From Lithodes maja (lineage: Eukaryota > Arthropoda > Malacostraca > Decapoda > Lithodidae): a DNA stretch of 64,000 nt. The DNA lies in contig JBAKBP010003187.1 of the NCBI GenBank assembly GCA_037953745.1, positions 1 to 64,000 on the forward strand, given 5' to 3'. Shown here one piece after another: positions 1 to 10,782 of this stretch. Below the pieces are notes generated by a model. That model saw nothing but the letters and a program-made list of their open reading frames with translations. It was not told the DNA's origin and did not search any database. Every line of letters starts with the position of its first letter. Position 1 is the stretch's first letter. Both the position numbers and the translations under genes were made by a program.

Positions 1-290
1 GGTGTGAAGTAGATGTGCTGGAAAGTGTGAAAAGGAACACCTTGAGATGGTTCGGCCATGTGGAACATATGGGAAGCAAAAGAATGACTAAGAGTGTACG
101 AGAGTGAGGTGGAAGGACAGAGAGGGAGAGGTAAACCGAGAGATAGATGGAAGGATGGAGTTAAGAAGTATATGCATGAAAGTGGTGCTGGAGTAGAGGA
201 GGGGGACCAACTGACTGGGGACAGAGGTGCATGGGGTGATTCGTTCGTGACCACCCCTTTAGGAATCACGACGTCCGGCAAGATAGATAA
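1..290 (+). mobile_element. RTE-like LINE, 3' end fragment
   Basis: This is a diverged copy of the last part of the LINE at 20705-22334. Both contain a stretch reading LRWFGH followed by an arginine/glycine-rich tail, and both end in a short GATA-type tail. The fragment is cut by the window edge on the left. It has a one-base deletion after the RMTK stretch relative to the intact copy, so it is not coding. Confidence 0.85.
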
Positions 291-400
291 ATCTTTTAGT
301 CCATGTCGGGGCTATCATAAATTGCTGTGGTCGACGGTATTTCACGTTGTCATGGCGGGGTAATGGGGAGAAGTTTTTAAGTAGCAATAATCCACCTTAA

Positions 401-700
401 TTAAAGGGGAAGGGGGGGGGGGAGTGCACGACCCCCTTTCTCCCTGATACTTAGCCCCATTGTTGTTGTTTTTTTGAGATTTTTAAAACGTTCGCCCCAG
501 TAGTTTGGCGAATTTATGACTTTTCGCGCCATTTAGGTGTACATCTATTCCTGGCGAGAGATATCCTGGCGAGGGATAGCGAGCCTGCAATTTAGGACAA
601 ATCGGCCTTCGGCATTTTAACTGAAAAGTGCACAAATTGATCTCGAAAAGGGGTCTTAGGTGTATTTATATTTTAAGCTTGACAGATGTCAAGGGAGGAA
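401..700 (-). mobile_element. TTAA-A MITE copy 1, decayed
   Basis: It starts at a TTAA followed by a G-rich end and carries the family modules in reverse order: a CCCCCTTCTCCCT-like end, iterons, a duplicated GGCGAG...GCGAGCC module, GGCCTTCGGC and AAGCTTGA. The right terminus is lost where it runs into another repeat at about 690. Confidence 0.7.
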
Positions 701-800
701 ACTCCACCTCCTGGACGGTAGTGGGTGGAGTAGGGAGGTGGGTGCGGCCTTGCCAAAACTACGATTTTATTGGAATAATGTGGAACGGAATATGTGAGGT
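690..800 (+). repeat. Dispersed repeat G, copy 1
   Basis: It shares CCACCTCCTGGA, GGGAGGTGGGTGC and CCAAAA.TACGATTTTA in the same order with 62395-62490. The complete foldback seen in that second copy is disrupted here. The family is not recognised. Confidence 0.6.
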
Positions 801-1139
801 AAATTGTACATACATTAAACAATAACACTCAGACCTTGGATTAGTTTTAAATAATGCGTATCAGTAAAGAACGATTAAACTTCATATATATATAAAATTT
901 GTAGTTCATAATGGCATTAATCTTAAACAACACCAATATTAGAAATGTCTTTATATAATAATGTTCATAAAAGAATGAATAAAGATATGAAAAGCATATT
1001 TGATGTACGCCAAATATACTTCAGTTATGGTTGCAATGAAAATGGGAATATATGGGGTAACGAATATATACCTGCTCACCGATCGCCCTGTATTGTAGAT
1101 CAGTATTGTGTACGATTTATCCTAATGTCTTATATATAG

Positions 1140-1203
<64 letters not shown>

Positions 1204-1655
1204 ATATATTTAATTTAGGCTACAATGACTTCCACAAAACCCAGGCTCGTATTTAGTGCTAGGCGAACAGAAACGTCAGGTTTAATTAGTGAGTGTGAAT
1301 TAGTTACTATGCCGGTAGACGTTTTATTTATTTTTATTTAATTTTGTATTATTATTTTTTATTATATTTATTTATTTGTTTATTTATTTATTTTTTTATT
1401 TTTTTTTGGGGGGGAGGAACTTATTCTTATCGAAATATATACAAATTTTGCTTGAAAGGAATCTGGGTGGGCATTTTTAAGTTTGAAGGTCTTTTTAATA
1501 ACCTAAGGGACAAAGCAAAATACATTGCTCGAAAAAGGCAAAAAACAAGCAAGATGCTCAACAATATTAAAACAATAATAATAAATACAGGAATCATTAT
1601 ATAATGCTCATCCTGTGGGTATCATTTGGAGGTGTTCATGTATTCCTGCACACAA
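801..1655. other. No gene seen; AT-rich with microsatellites
   Basis: This stretch holds a (CT)n tract at 1140-1202 and T-rich low-complexity sequence at 1320-1410. The open frames are short, lack known motifs and follow base composition. Confidence 0.6.
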
Positions 1656-1659
1656 CTGT

Positions 1660-2215
1660 ACCGTTAAATGTTGATGTCCTCTGTGTAACTAATTGATTAC
1701 CGTAACTAATTACCGTAATTAATGACCGGCAAACAACTAATTGATTACCGTAACTAATTACCGTAATTAATGACCGGCAAACAATTAATTGATTACCGTA
1801 ACTAATTACCGTAATTAATGATCGGCAAACAACTAATTGATTACCGTAACTAATTACCGTAATTAATGATCGGCAAACAACTAATTGATTACCGTAACTA
1901 ATTACCATAATTAATGACCGGCAAACAACTAATTGATTACCGTAACTAATTACCATAATTAATGACCGGCAAACAACTAATTGATTACCGTAACTAATTA
2001 CCGTAATTAATGACCGGCAAACAACTAATTGATTACCGTAACTAATTACCGTAATTAATGACCGGCAAACAACTAATTGATTACCGTAACTAATTACCGT
2101 AATTCCAACTAATTGATTACCGTAACTAATTACCGTAATTAATGACCGGCAAACAACTAATTGATTACCGTAACTAATTACCGTAATTAATTACCGTAAC
2201 TAAGTACCGGTATAA
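1660..2215 (+). repeat. 48-bp minisatellite, about 11 units
   Basis: Units of about 48 bp contain TTGATTACCGTAACTAATTA and then a GACCGGCAAAC-type spacer. Most units are almost identical, with C/T variation in the GACCGG part. One unit near 2105 is shortened. A 106-aa open frame on the minus strand exists only because the unit length is a multiple of three. Confidence 0.92.
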
Positions 2216-2582
2216 AACACGCGAGTATTTACGCAGTGAAGACTATACAAATAATTGAATTAGTCATAAAAGCCACTATAGACATTTTCGAACCTCGTGA
2301 ACTATATTATACAAGCATAGACATAAGAGATAATCGATGAAGATATAATATTCTCCATTAATTGTAAATAATACCTTTCAACTTATGTATTTAAGATTCC
2401 CTCCGAAACTTAGATATTTAATGACGTATGGAAGGTCAACGATATCGTAGGGGAAAATTATTAATTGATTGGAAAGTTGTCAATCGTGTCTTCAGGTAAC
2501 GTCATAAGAAACGAAGAGACAATTTCGTAGAAGACAACAAAAATTATATATAAATAAAATTAATATACACATTATATATACA

Positions 2583-2644
<62 letters not shown>

Positions 2645-2712
2645 TATATACTAACTGCAATAATTCTAGATGATATAAAATAAGATAAAATTAAGTAACA
2701 GCTTCACAATAC
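2216..2712. other. No gene seen; (AT)n at 2585-2641
   Basis: AT-rich unique sequence surrounds a long (AT)n microsatellite. No splice-bounded open frame or transposon end was recognised. Confidence 0.6.
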
Positions 2713-2839
2713 CACCCCAAGGGGCTTGCATCTGCTAGTATTTCCACTCGCTAGTATAAAATACAAACAGTATACCATTAATTTACGAATAATCAAAACT
2801 GTCTCAATCAATCAATTAAACTATTATTCAATCAAGAAA

Positions 2840-2945
2840 TCACTCTCATTCTCTCTCTTATTCTTACTCTCTCACTTTCTCTCTCTCACTCTCACTCTGA
2901 CACACACTCGCTCTCGCTCGCTCTCCCTCTCTCTCACATTCTTAC
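2840..2945 (+). repeat. CT-rich low-complexity tract
   Basis: Imperfect (TC)n sequence with interspersed CACTC and CGCTC blocks. Confidence 0.8.
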
Positions 2946-3012
2946 CGTCATACAAATGTACTCTCTTCTTCCTCCCGAATAGCCAAACAGAAATTCGTTA
3001 CCAAAATACAGC

Positions 3013-3207
3013 AAGTTCTCCTAAACACCACTATGGTAGACTGAACATATCTATGGCATGTAGTTCTCCTAAACACCACTATGGTAGACTGAACATATCT
3101 ATGGCATGTAGTTCTCCTAAACACCACTATGGTAGACTGAACATATCTATGGCATGTAGTTCTACTAAACACCACTATGGTAGACTGAAAATATCTATGG
3201 CATGTAA
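3013..3207 (+). repeat. 48-bp minisatellite, 4 units
   Basis: Four nearly identical 48-bp units each contain AACACCACTATGGTAGACTG. The last unit carries three substitutions. The unit differs in sequence from the 48-bp array at 1660. Frames are open on both strands because 48 is a multiple of three. Confidence 0.92.
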
Positions 3208-3355
3208 TTATAAACAAGAACATATATTTAATACATTTTCCTTAACCCTCTCAATCAAATGTTTGATATAAAATCCAGACTGTAGCAAAATTGGTACTCC
3301 CTTGAAAATATATTGCTTTCTCGGACATTTCAATAATATATCACTCAATTGAAAT

Positions 3356-4122
3356 CAGAGCTGGGGTCAATTATGAATTGAATTGGAATTGATTAAAAAA
3401 AAATGTGAATTGGAATTGAATTGGAATTGAGAAAAATATAAAAACAAAATTAATTGAATTGAATTGGAATTGATATCAATGAATTGATGAAGTACTATTT
3501 TATACTGTAATATGCAAATTCATGATTGTACAATAACTAAGTTACAGTATTTTCAAATAAACAATATATTATAGTGATTTTTGGCATGTTTTTTTTGTTT
3601 TTTTGTTTTTTTTCCTATATTCCAACTACTCCCTCTTGGGCATAGGCTGAGAGCCTTTACACTACACCACTGAACAAGGTGAGGCCCGTGAGGTCTTGTT
3701 CCAGTCTAGGGAGTGAGACATGCGAAGCACCCCGGCTCGAAGCAACTCCATCTTCTGAAGCAGCTTCGCCTCTGCGCTTCACGGTCTCATCCCCTACACT
3801 CGGACCCTCACTCTCAGAACGCCACCTATTGAGCAATTAACTCATCTATTAACTATCTATTAGCCTTCTAGCAACTTTTGAGAACGAATCTAGTGGTGCG
3901 TTGTTGTCTTCATTTGGTAACCCTGCCTGACCTGCCCTGTTGATGTGTGATTGGCAATTTGGCATAATGAATTGAATTGGGATTGAAAAGCTTGTGAATT
4001 GAATTGGAATTGAAGATTTCTTTTTTACGAATGAATTGACTTGAATTGGATTTGATTGATTCAAATTTCATTCCAAATTGGAATTGAATTGAGTTGACAA
4101 AAATGAATTGACCCCAGCCCAG
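3356..4122. mobile_element. hAT-type MITE with 8-bp target duplication
   Basis: The element starts CAGAGCTGGGGTCAATT, and the reverse complement of its end reads CTGGGCTGGGGTCAATT, a 17-bp imperfect terminal inverted repeat. It is flanked on both sides by ATTGAAAT (3348-3355 and 4123-4130). An 8-bp target duplication with a CAGRG-like end is typical of hAT elements. The 767-bp interior is rich in GAATTGAATTGG repeats at both ends and has no transposase, so the element is non-autonomous. Confidence 0.85.
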
Positions 4123-4276
4123 ATTGAAATATATTAACAACATGCAACAAACGCACTTGCAAGAAGCCAGATTTTTTTTAGTTTTCGAAATGATTATGCA
4201 CTTTATTGATGAGACACACTGATTATATGTACCAGTTTTGATACAGTCAACTTTTTCTATATGGCACATGCACAGC

Positions 4277-4638
4277 TTAAGGGGGTACTACTCGCTTTTT
4301 CTGGACCCCCCCCCCCCCCCCCTTCTCCCTCATGTTTAGCATAGTAGTGTTGAGGTTTTAAGGCGTTTGTTCCGTTAGTTTGGCGATTTTGAGACCTTTC
4401 GCCTCATTTTTGTATCAATATTAAGACCTTTCGTGCCCTTCAGGTGTCGATTATCTCCTGGCGAGCGAAAGCGAGCCTCCAATTTTAGAAGAAACCCGCC
4501 TTCGGCCGGGACATTTCTCTACCGAAAAATGTACCCATTTATCTTGAAATGGGGGTCTAGGGGGTGGTCTAGCGAGGAAACTAAAAAATACATTAACAAG
4601 TAAAGATATAAACCAAAACCGAAGCAGTACCCCCTTAT
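4277..4638 (-). mobile_element. TTAA-A MITE copy 2 (variant ends)
   Basis: The ends read TTAAGGGGGTACTACTCGC and GCAGTACCCCCTTAT, a subfamily shared with the copy at 19794. Internal modules follow the family order in reverse: iterons, CCTGGCGAGCGAAAGCGAGCC, GGCCTTCGGCC and AAAATGTAC. The right TTAA has mutated to TTAT. Confidence 0.85.
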
Positions 4639-4758
4639 AACAGCATAGATATTTTGTACTCACTCTTCCGCAGGCTCGATACAGCGACAGTTTGACCTAC
4701 CTGTAAAAGAAAATATAAGCTATTTGTCAATCATAATTTACTGGTTCGGCTCAATGGT

Positions 4759-5081
4759 TTAAGGGGAGGTTTTTAGTTAGTTCCCTAGACCTCCATCAAG
4801 CTTACAATTACACCCTCTAGGCTCCCTTTCAAGATAAATGTGTACATTTTGCGGTAGAATGTCCCGGCCAAAGGCCGGTTCCTCTTAAATTACAGGCTCG
4901 CTATCGCTCGCCAGGAAAACAGCGACACCTAAATTGCATGAAAGGTCTTAAAATTGACAGAAATGGGGCGAAAGTTCTTAATTATGGTGCGAATGTCTTA
5001 AAATATCAAAAGCAATGGGGCTAAACCATGAGGGAGAAAGGGGTCCAGAAAAAAATCCCTCAAGTGGATATCTCCCCTTAA
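4759..5081 (+). mobile_element. TTAA-A MITE copy 3
   Basis: A full-length copy of 323 bp from TTAAGGGGAGG to TCTCCCCTTAA. The right TTAA is shared with the next element. Iterons occupy about 4930-5035. Confidence 0.9.
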
Positions 5082-5330
5082 GGAAAGGGTTTAGTTTGCT
5101 CTCCAAACCTCTATTATCAAGCTTAAAAAAAAAAAAAAAAACACGACCCCCTTCAATATAAATTTGTACATTTTTCGGTAGAAAATTGTCCCCGCCGAAG
5201 GCCGATTCCTCTTCAAATACAGGCTTGCTATCGCTCGCCAGGAAAAAAATCGACACCTAAATGGCACGAAAGGTCTTAATATTGGCAAAAAAAATGGAGC
5301 AAAAGCTCTAAAAAAACGCCAAACTAAACT
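5078..5330 (+). mobile_element. TTAA-A MITE copy 4, right end lost
   Basis: It begins at the TTAA shared with copy 3 but has a mutated end (TTAAGGAAAGGG). It keeps the TTTTTCGGTAGAAAA and GCCGAAGGCC modules and then runs into the unit beginning CTACCTGTACAAG, which resembles sequence at about 4697. Confidence 0.75.
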
Positions 5331-5394
5331 ACCTGTACAAGAAAATATATAAACTATTAATAACCCTAATAATATAATGAGCAAAGCATCATGG

Positions 5395-5614
5395 TTAACC
5401 CTTTGAGTACCAGCGACGTGGGTTATATTGCATACTAGCTATAATTAGACGATATTCTGCAGCAGCTTAAGCAGAATCTGTGGTATAGTTAATAAGGTTG
5501 GTTGGGATAGTTTGAAGCGTTATTTTTGCTAGAGGTTCTTCCCAAGCTGAATAAAATCGTCTAGTAGTTGGCAGAATATGAAAAAAGGGACGTCCCTGGT
5601 ATTGTATGGGTTAA
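5395..5614 (+). mobile_element. TTAA-D MITE, full length
   Basis: A 220-bp element starting TTAACCCTTTGAGTACCAGC and ending GGTATTGTATGGGTTAA. The halves fold back on each other: CAGC..AAGCAGAATCTG near the centre pairs with the AAGCTGAATAAAATCGTC side. The TTAA ends with CCC and GGG next to them fit the piggyBac pattern. The right TTAA is also the left TTAA of the following TTAA-A copy. Its sequence near 5403-5435 (ACCAGCGACG then GTTATATTG) is the parent motif of the 29-bp array that follows. Confidence 0.88.
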
Positions 5615-5936
5615 GGGGAGGTTTTTAGTTCGTTCCCTAGAATTCCATCAATCTTAAAATTACACCCCGTAGACCCCCTTTCAAGATAAATTTGTACATT
5701 TTTCGGTAGAAAAATGTCCCGGCTGAAAGCCGGTTCCTCTTAAATTACAGGCTCGCTATCGCTCGCCAGGATAAAATCGACACCTGAATTGCACGAAAGG
5801 TCTTAATATGGGGTGAAAGTTCTTAAAATCGCTAAACAAATGGGGCAAACGTTTTATAATATCAAAAGCAATGGGGCTAAACATGAGGGAGAAAGGGGTC
5901 AAGAAAAAAATCCCTCAAGTGGAGATCTCCCCTTAA
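5611..5936 (+). mobile_element. TTAA-A MITE copy 5, reference copy
   Basis: A 326-bp complete copy used here to define the family. In order it shows: TTAAGGGGAGGTTTTTAGTT; CCATCAATCTT; CACCCC-TAGACCCCC; the hairpin TTTTTCGGTAGAAAAATG; the hairpin CCGGCTGAAAGCCGG; GGCTCGCTATCGCTCGCC (reverse of GGCGAGCGATAGCGAGCC); three or four about 32-bp iterons around TGGGGC.AA...TCTTAAAAT; GAGGGAGAAAGGGGTC; and GATCTCCCCTTAA. There is no coding capacity. TTAA target sites occur in piggyBac and Sola3 elements; which of these mobilised it is unknown. Confidence 0.9.
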
Positions 5937-6074
5937 ACCCCATGTCTGTATAAACTATCCTGTAATTTAATAGATGAAAGCAATACAGTTTGGTCCGTTA
6001 ATATCAACATTGGTTTGACATTCTTCAAAATAGGTACATCGAATTCGGGGTCACCTGCTGGAAGGACAGACCAA

Positions 6075-9000
6075 ATTGTCTATGGACCAGCGACGCCTGT
6101 TAAATTGTCTATGGACCAGCGACGCCTGTTATATTGTATATGGACCAGCGACGCCTGTTAAATTGTATATGGACCAGCGACGCCTGTTATATTGTCTATG
6201 GACCAGCGACGCCTGTTATATTGTCTATGGACCAGCGACGCCTGTTATATTGTATATGGACCAGCGACGCCTGTTATATTGTATATGGACCAGCGACGCC
6301 TGTTATATTGTATATGGACCAGCGACGCCTGTTATATTGTATATGGACCAGCGACGCCTGTTATATTGTCTATGGACCAGCGACGCCTGTTATATTGTCT
6401 ATGGGACCAGCGACGCCTGTTATATTGTATATGGACCAGCGACGCCTGTTATATTGTATATGGACCAGCGACGCCTGTTATATTGTATATGGACCAGCGA
6501 CGCCTGTTATATTGTATATGGACCAGCGACGCCTGTTATATTGTATATGGACCAGCGACGCCTGTTATATTGTATATGGACCAGCGACGCCTGTTATATT
6601 GTATATGGACCAGCGACGCCTGTTATATTGTATATGGACCAGCGACGCCTGTTATATTGTATATGGACCAGCGACGCCTGTTATATTGTATATGGACCAG
6701 CGACGCCTGTTATATTGTATATGGACCAGCGACGCCTGTTATATTGTATATGGACCAGCGACGCCTGTTATATTGTATATGGACCAGCGACGCCTGTTAT
6801 ATTGTATATGGACCAGCGACGCCTGTTATATTGTATATGGACCAGCGACGCCTGTTATATTGTCTATGGACCAGCGACGCCTGTTATATTGTCTATGGAC
6901 CAGCGACGCCTGTTATATTGTCTATGGACCAGCGACGCCTGTTATATTGTCTATGGACCAGCGACGCCTGTTATATTGTATATGGACCAGCGACGCCTGT
7001 TATATTGTCTATGGACCAGCGACGCCTGTTATATTGTCTATGGACCAGCGACGCCTGTTATATTGTATATGGACCAGCGACGCCTGTTATATTGTATATG
7101 GACCAGCGACGCCTGTTATATTGTATATGGACCAGCGACGCCTGTTATATTGTATATGGACCAGCGACGCCTGTTATATTGTATATGGACCAGCGACGCC
7201 TGTTATATTGTATATGGACCAGCGACGCCTGTTATATTGTATATGGACCAGCGACGCCTGTTATATTGTATATGGACCAGCGACGCCTGTTATATTGTAT
7301 ATGGACCAGCGACGCCTGTTATATTGTATATGGACCAGCGACGCCTGTTATATTGTATATGGACCAGCGACGCCTGTTATATTGTATATGGACCAGCGAC
7401 GCCTGTTATATTGTATATGGACCAGCGATGCCTGTTATATTGTATATGGACCAGCGACGCCTGTTATATTGTATATGCACCAGCGACGCCTGTTATATTG
7501 TATATGGACCAGCGACGCCTGTTATATTGTATATGGACCAGCGACGCCTGTTATATTGTATATGGACCAGCGACGCCTGTTATATTGTATATGGACCAGC
7601 GACGCCTGTTATATTGTATATGCACCAGCGACGCCTGTTATATTGTATATGCACCAGCGACGCCTGTTATATTGTATATGGACCAGCGACGCCCGTTATA
7701 TTGTATATGCACCAGCGACGCCTGTTATATTGTATATGGACCAGCGACGCCTGTTAAATTGTATATGGACCAGCGACGCCTGTTATATTGTATATGGACC
7801 AGCGACGCCTGATATATTGTATATGGACCAGCGACGCCTTGTTATATTGTATATGGACCAGCGACGCCCGTTATATTGTATATGCACCAGCGACGCCTGT
7901 TATATTGTATATGGACCAGCGACGCCTGTTATATTGTATATGGACCAGCGACGCCTGTTATATTGTATATGGACCAGCGACGCCTGTTATATTGTATATG
8001 GACCAGCGACGCCTGTTATATTGTATATGGACCAGCGACGCCTGTTATATTGTATATGGACCAGCGACGCCTGTTATATTGTATATGGACCATCGCGACG
8101 CCTGTTATATTGTATATGGACCAGCGACGCTTATATTGTATATGGACCAGAGACGCAAGTTATATGTATATGCACCAGCGACGCCTGTTATATTGTATGG
8201 CCAGCGACGCCTATATTGTTATGGACAGAGCTGTATATGCATGGACCGGACGCCTGTTATATTGTATATGGACCAGCGACGCCTGTTATATTGTATATGG
8301 ACCAGCGACGCCTGTTATATTGTATATGGACCCTGTTATATTGTATATGGACCAGCGACGCCTGTTATATTGTATATGGACCAGCGACGCCTGTTATATT
8401 GTCTATGCACCAGCGACGCCTGTTATATTGTATATGGACCAGCGACGCCTGTTATATTGTATATGCACCAGCGACGCCTGTTATATTGTATATGGACCAG
8501 CGACGCCTGTTATATTGTATATGGACCAGCGACGCCTGTTATATTGTATATGGACCAGTGACGCCTGTTATATTGTATATGGACCAGCGACGCCTGTTAT
8601 ATTGTATATGGACCAGCGACGCCTGTTATATTGTATATGGACCAGCGACGCCTGTTATATTGTCTATGGACCAGCGACGCCTGTTATATTGTCTATGGAC
8701 CAGCGACGCCTGTTATATTGTATATGGACCAGCGACGCCTGTTATATTGTATATGGACCAGCGACGCCTGTTATATTGTATATGGACCAGCGACGCCCGT
8801 TATATTGTATATGCACCAGCGACGCCTGTTATATTGTATATGGACCAGCGATGCCTGTTATATTGTATATGGACCAGCGACGCCTGTTATATTGTATATG
8901 GACCAGCGACGCCTGTTATATTGTATATGCACCAGCGACGCCTGTTATATTGTATATGGACCAGCGACGCCTGTTATATTGTATATGCACCAGCGACGCC

Positions 9001-9150
9001 TGTTATATTGTATATGGACCAGCGACGCCTGTTATATTGTATATGGACCAGCGACGCCTGTTATATTGTATATGGACCAGCGACGCCTGTTATATTGTCT
9101 ATGGACCAGCGATGCCTGTTATATTGTATATGGACCAGCGACGCCCGTTA
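6075..9150 (+). repeat. 29-bp minisatellite, about 106 units
   Basis: Units contain ATGGACCAGCGACGCCTG then TTATATTGTA. Two single-base variants are interspersed in runs (GTA/GTC before TATGG, and TATGGAC/TATGCAC), and a disordered block lies at 8095-8340. Because 29 is not a multiple of three and no frame has a stop, all three forward frames stay open (up to 1024 aa) with an 87-bp period. These frames are artefacts. The unit matches the left end of TTAA-D elements, and the array runs straight into the right part of a TTAA-D copy. Confidence 0.95.
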
Positions 9151-9335
9151 TAGTGTACTCCAGCTATGTGTATACGATTCTTGGCAGCTTAGAGAGGATG
9201 TGTGGTAGCTAAAAAGGTTGATTGAGATAGTTTGAAGCCTTATAATTGCTAGAGATCCTTCCTAAACTGAATAAAAACCGATTAGTAGTAGCCAGAATGA
9301 CATAAAAGGGATGTCAACGGTATAGAAAGGGTTAA
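9125..9335 (+). mobile_element. TTAA-D MITE, right part, left end replaced by array
   Basis: After the last array unit the sequence follows the TTAA-D consensus: CAGCTTAGAGAGGATGTGTGG, GGTTGATTGAGATAGTTTGA, CTGAATAAAAACCGATTAGT, then GGTATAGAAAGGGTTAA. The left TTAA end is not present before the array at 6075. Confidence 0.85.
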
Positions 9336-9373
9336 ATCAGCCTATATACAAGGGAAAGCCTGCCAACACTCTC

Positions 9374-9710
9374 TTAAGGGGAGGTTTCTAGTTTGTTTCC
9401 TACTCCTCCAGCAATCTTACAATTTCACTCCCTTGACCCCCTTTCAAAAATAAATGTGTACATTTTTCGGTAGAAAAATGTAAAGGCCGAAGGCCGGTTC
9501 CTCTTAAATTACAGGCTCGCTATCGCTCGCCAGGAAAAGATTGACCCCTAAATGACACGAAAGATTCTAAAATTGACAGAAATGGGGCGAAAGTTCCTAA
9601 AATCGCCAAACTAATGGGGCGAACATCTTAAAATCTCAAAATCAATGGGGCTAAACCTGAATGAGAAAAGAGTTCAGTCAAAAATCCCTCAAGTGGAAAT
9701 CTCCCCTTAA
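9374..9710 (+). mobile_element. TTAA-A MITE copy 6
   Basis: Complete, from TTAAGGGGAGG to CTCCCCTTAA. It shares its right TTAA with copy 7. Confidence 0.9.
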
Positions 9711-10071
9711 GAGGAGATGGACGTATTTGTTTGATCATTTATGTATCTTTATATTATTTTTTTTAGCTTAATCAATAGACCTCCAGCAAGCTTTTAAAAC
9801 ACTCGCCCAAGATCCTCCTTCAAGATAAATGTGTACATTTTGTTATAGTCACGGCCAAAGGCCGGTTCCTCTTTAATACAGGCTCGCTATCGCTCGCCAG
9901 GAAAAAAATTGACACCTAAATGACACGAAAAGTCTAAATATTGACAAATAAATTGGGAGAAAGGTGTTAAAATTGCCAAACTAATGGGCCGAACGCCTTA
10001 TAATCTGAAAACTAATGGGGCTAAACAGGAGGAAGAAGGGGGACCAGAAAAACCAGACCATCTCCCCTTAA
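9707..10071 (+). mobile_element. TTAA-A MITE copy 7
   Basis: It starts TTAAGAGGAGATGG and ends CCATCTCCCCTTAA. It carries an AT-rich insertion near 9735-9770 and a partly deleted first hairpin. Iterons at 9915-10020 are clear. Confidence 0.88.
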
Positions 10072-10245
10072 GTCCATGAGATATATTGTAGAGCTCCTCT
10101 CACGTTTGACCAGCTAGTGAAAGTTGGCATTTAGTCGCCCCCCCCCCCCCCCCCACCCCTGTGAACACCTATTAAACCCCTGAGCCGCACCTGAGTACAC
10201 CGGTATTTTATTGTGTGGAATGTACTTATTTATTTATTCATTTCT

Positions 10246-10418
10246 TTCTATGGTTTCATTTCGTTGTAATTGACTTAGTTTAGGTTTTACATGTATTTTG
10301 TTCTTTATGTGTTTCATATTAAATTGTGTTTTCTATGGTTTCATTTCGTTGTAATTGACTTAGTTTAGGTTTTACATGTATTTTGTTCTTTATGTGTTTC
10401 ATATTAAATTGTGTTTAT
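10246..10418 (+). repeat. 85-bp tandem duplication
   Basis: Two copies of a unit starting CTATGGTTTCATTTCGTTGT (10248 and 10333) are almost identical. A short inverted match, AATTACAACGAAATGAAAT, lies at about 10549, so the unit may be part of an unrecognised foldback element. The rest of 10420-10780 shows no gene. Confidence 0.85.
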
Positions 10419-10782
10419 ATACCAATTTATGTATTATTTATTAATTTATATTTGTTGTGGAAGAATCTATCTTTTATCTATCATTATATTGCCAAACGAC
10501 TTGATATATCGAAGGGGTGGTCAAATAGAATCACCGGAACGAGATCAATTACAACGAAATGAAATTTAGAAGGGTCAATTATCCAACGATGTTAATCTCC
10601 AAGATAAGAGGTTTTGATTCTTGCAGCTCTTAATATTGAATAGTCATTGTTCATACAATAATCAATCTACACAAATTCTTCGTGGTGATGGGCTGGTCTA
10701 TCAGAGTGAGAACTGAGCGATCTCTGCCATACCCATAGCTTACTCTGACTGTTCCTTTTACTTAATATTTTCTAGATCTCAA

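Noticed and set aside
1660..2215. Possible CRISPR-like array
   Set aside because: Repeats are directly adjacent without unique spacers, in an animal-type genome; it is a minisatellite.
6076..9212. Open frames up to 1024 codons in three phases
   Set aside because: They are the 29-bp array read in three frames. No stop codon occurs in the unit, the peptide repeats every 29 residues, and there is no promoter, splice site or domain.
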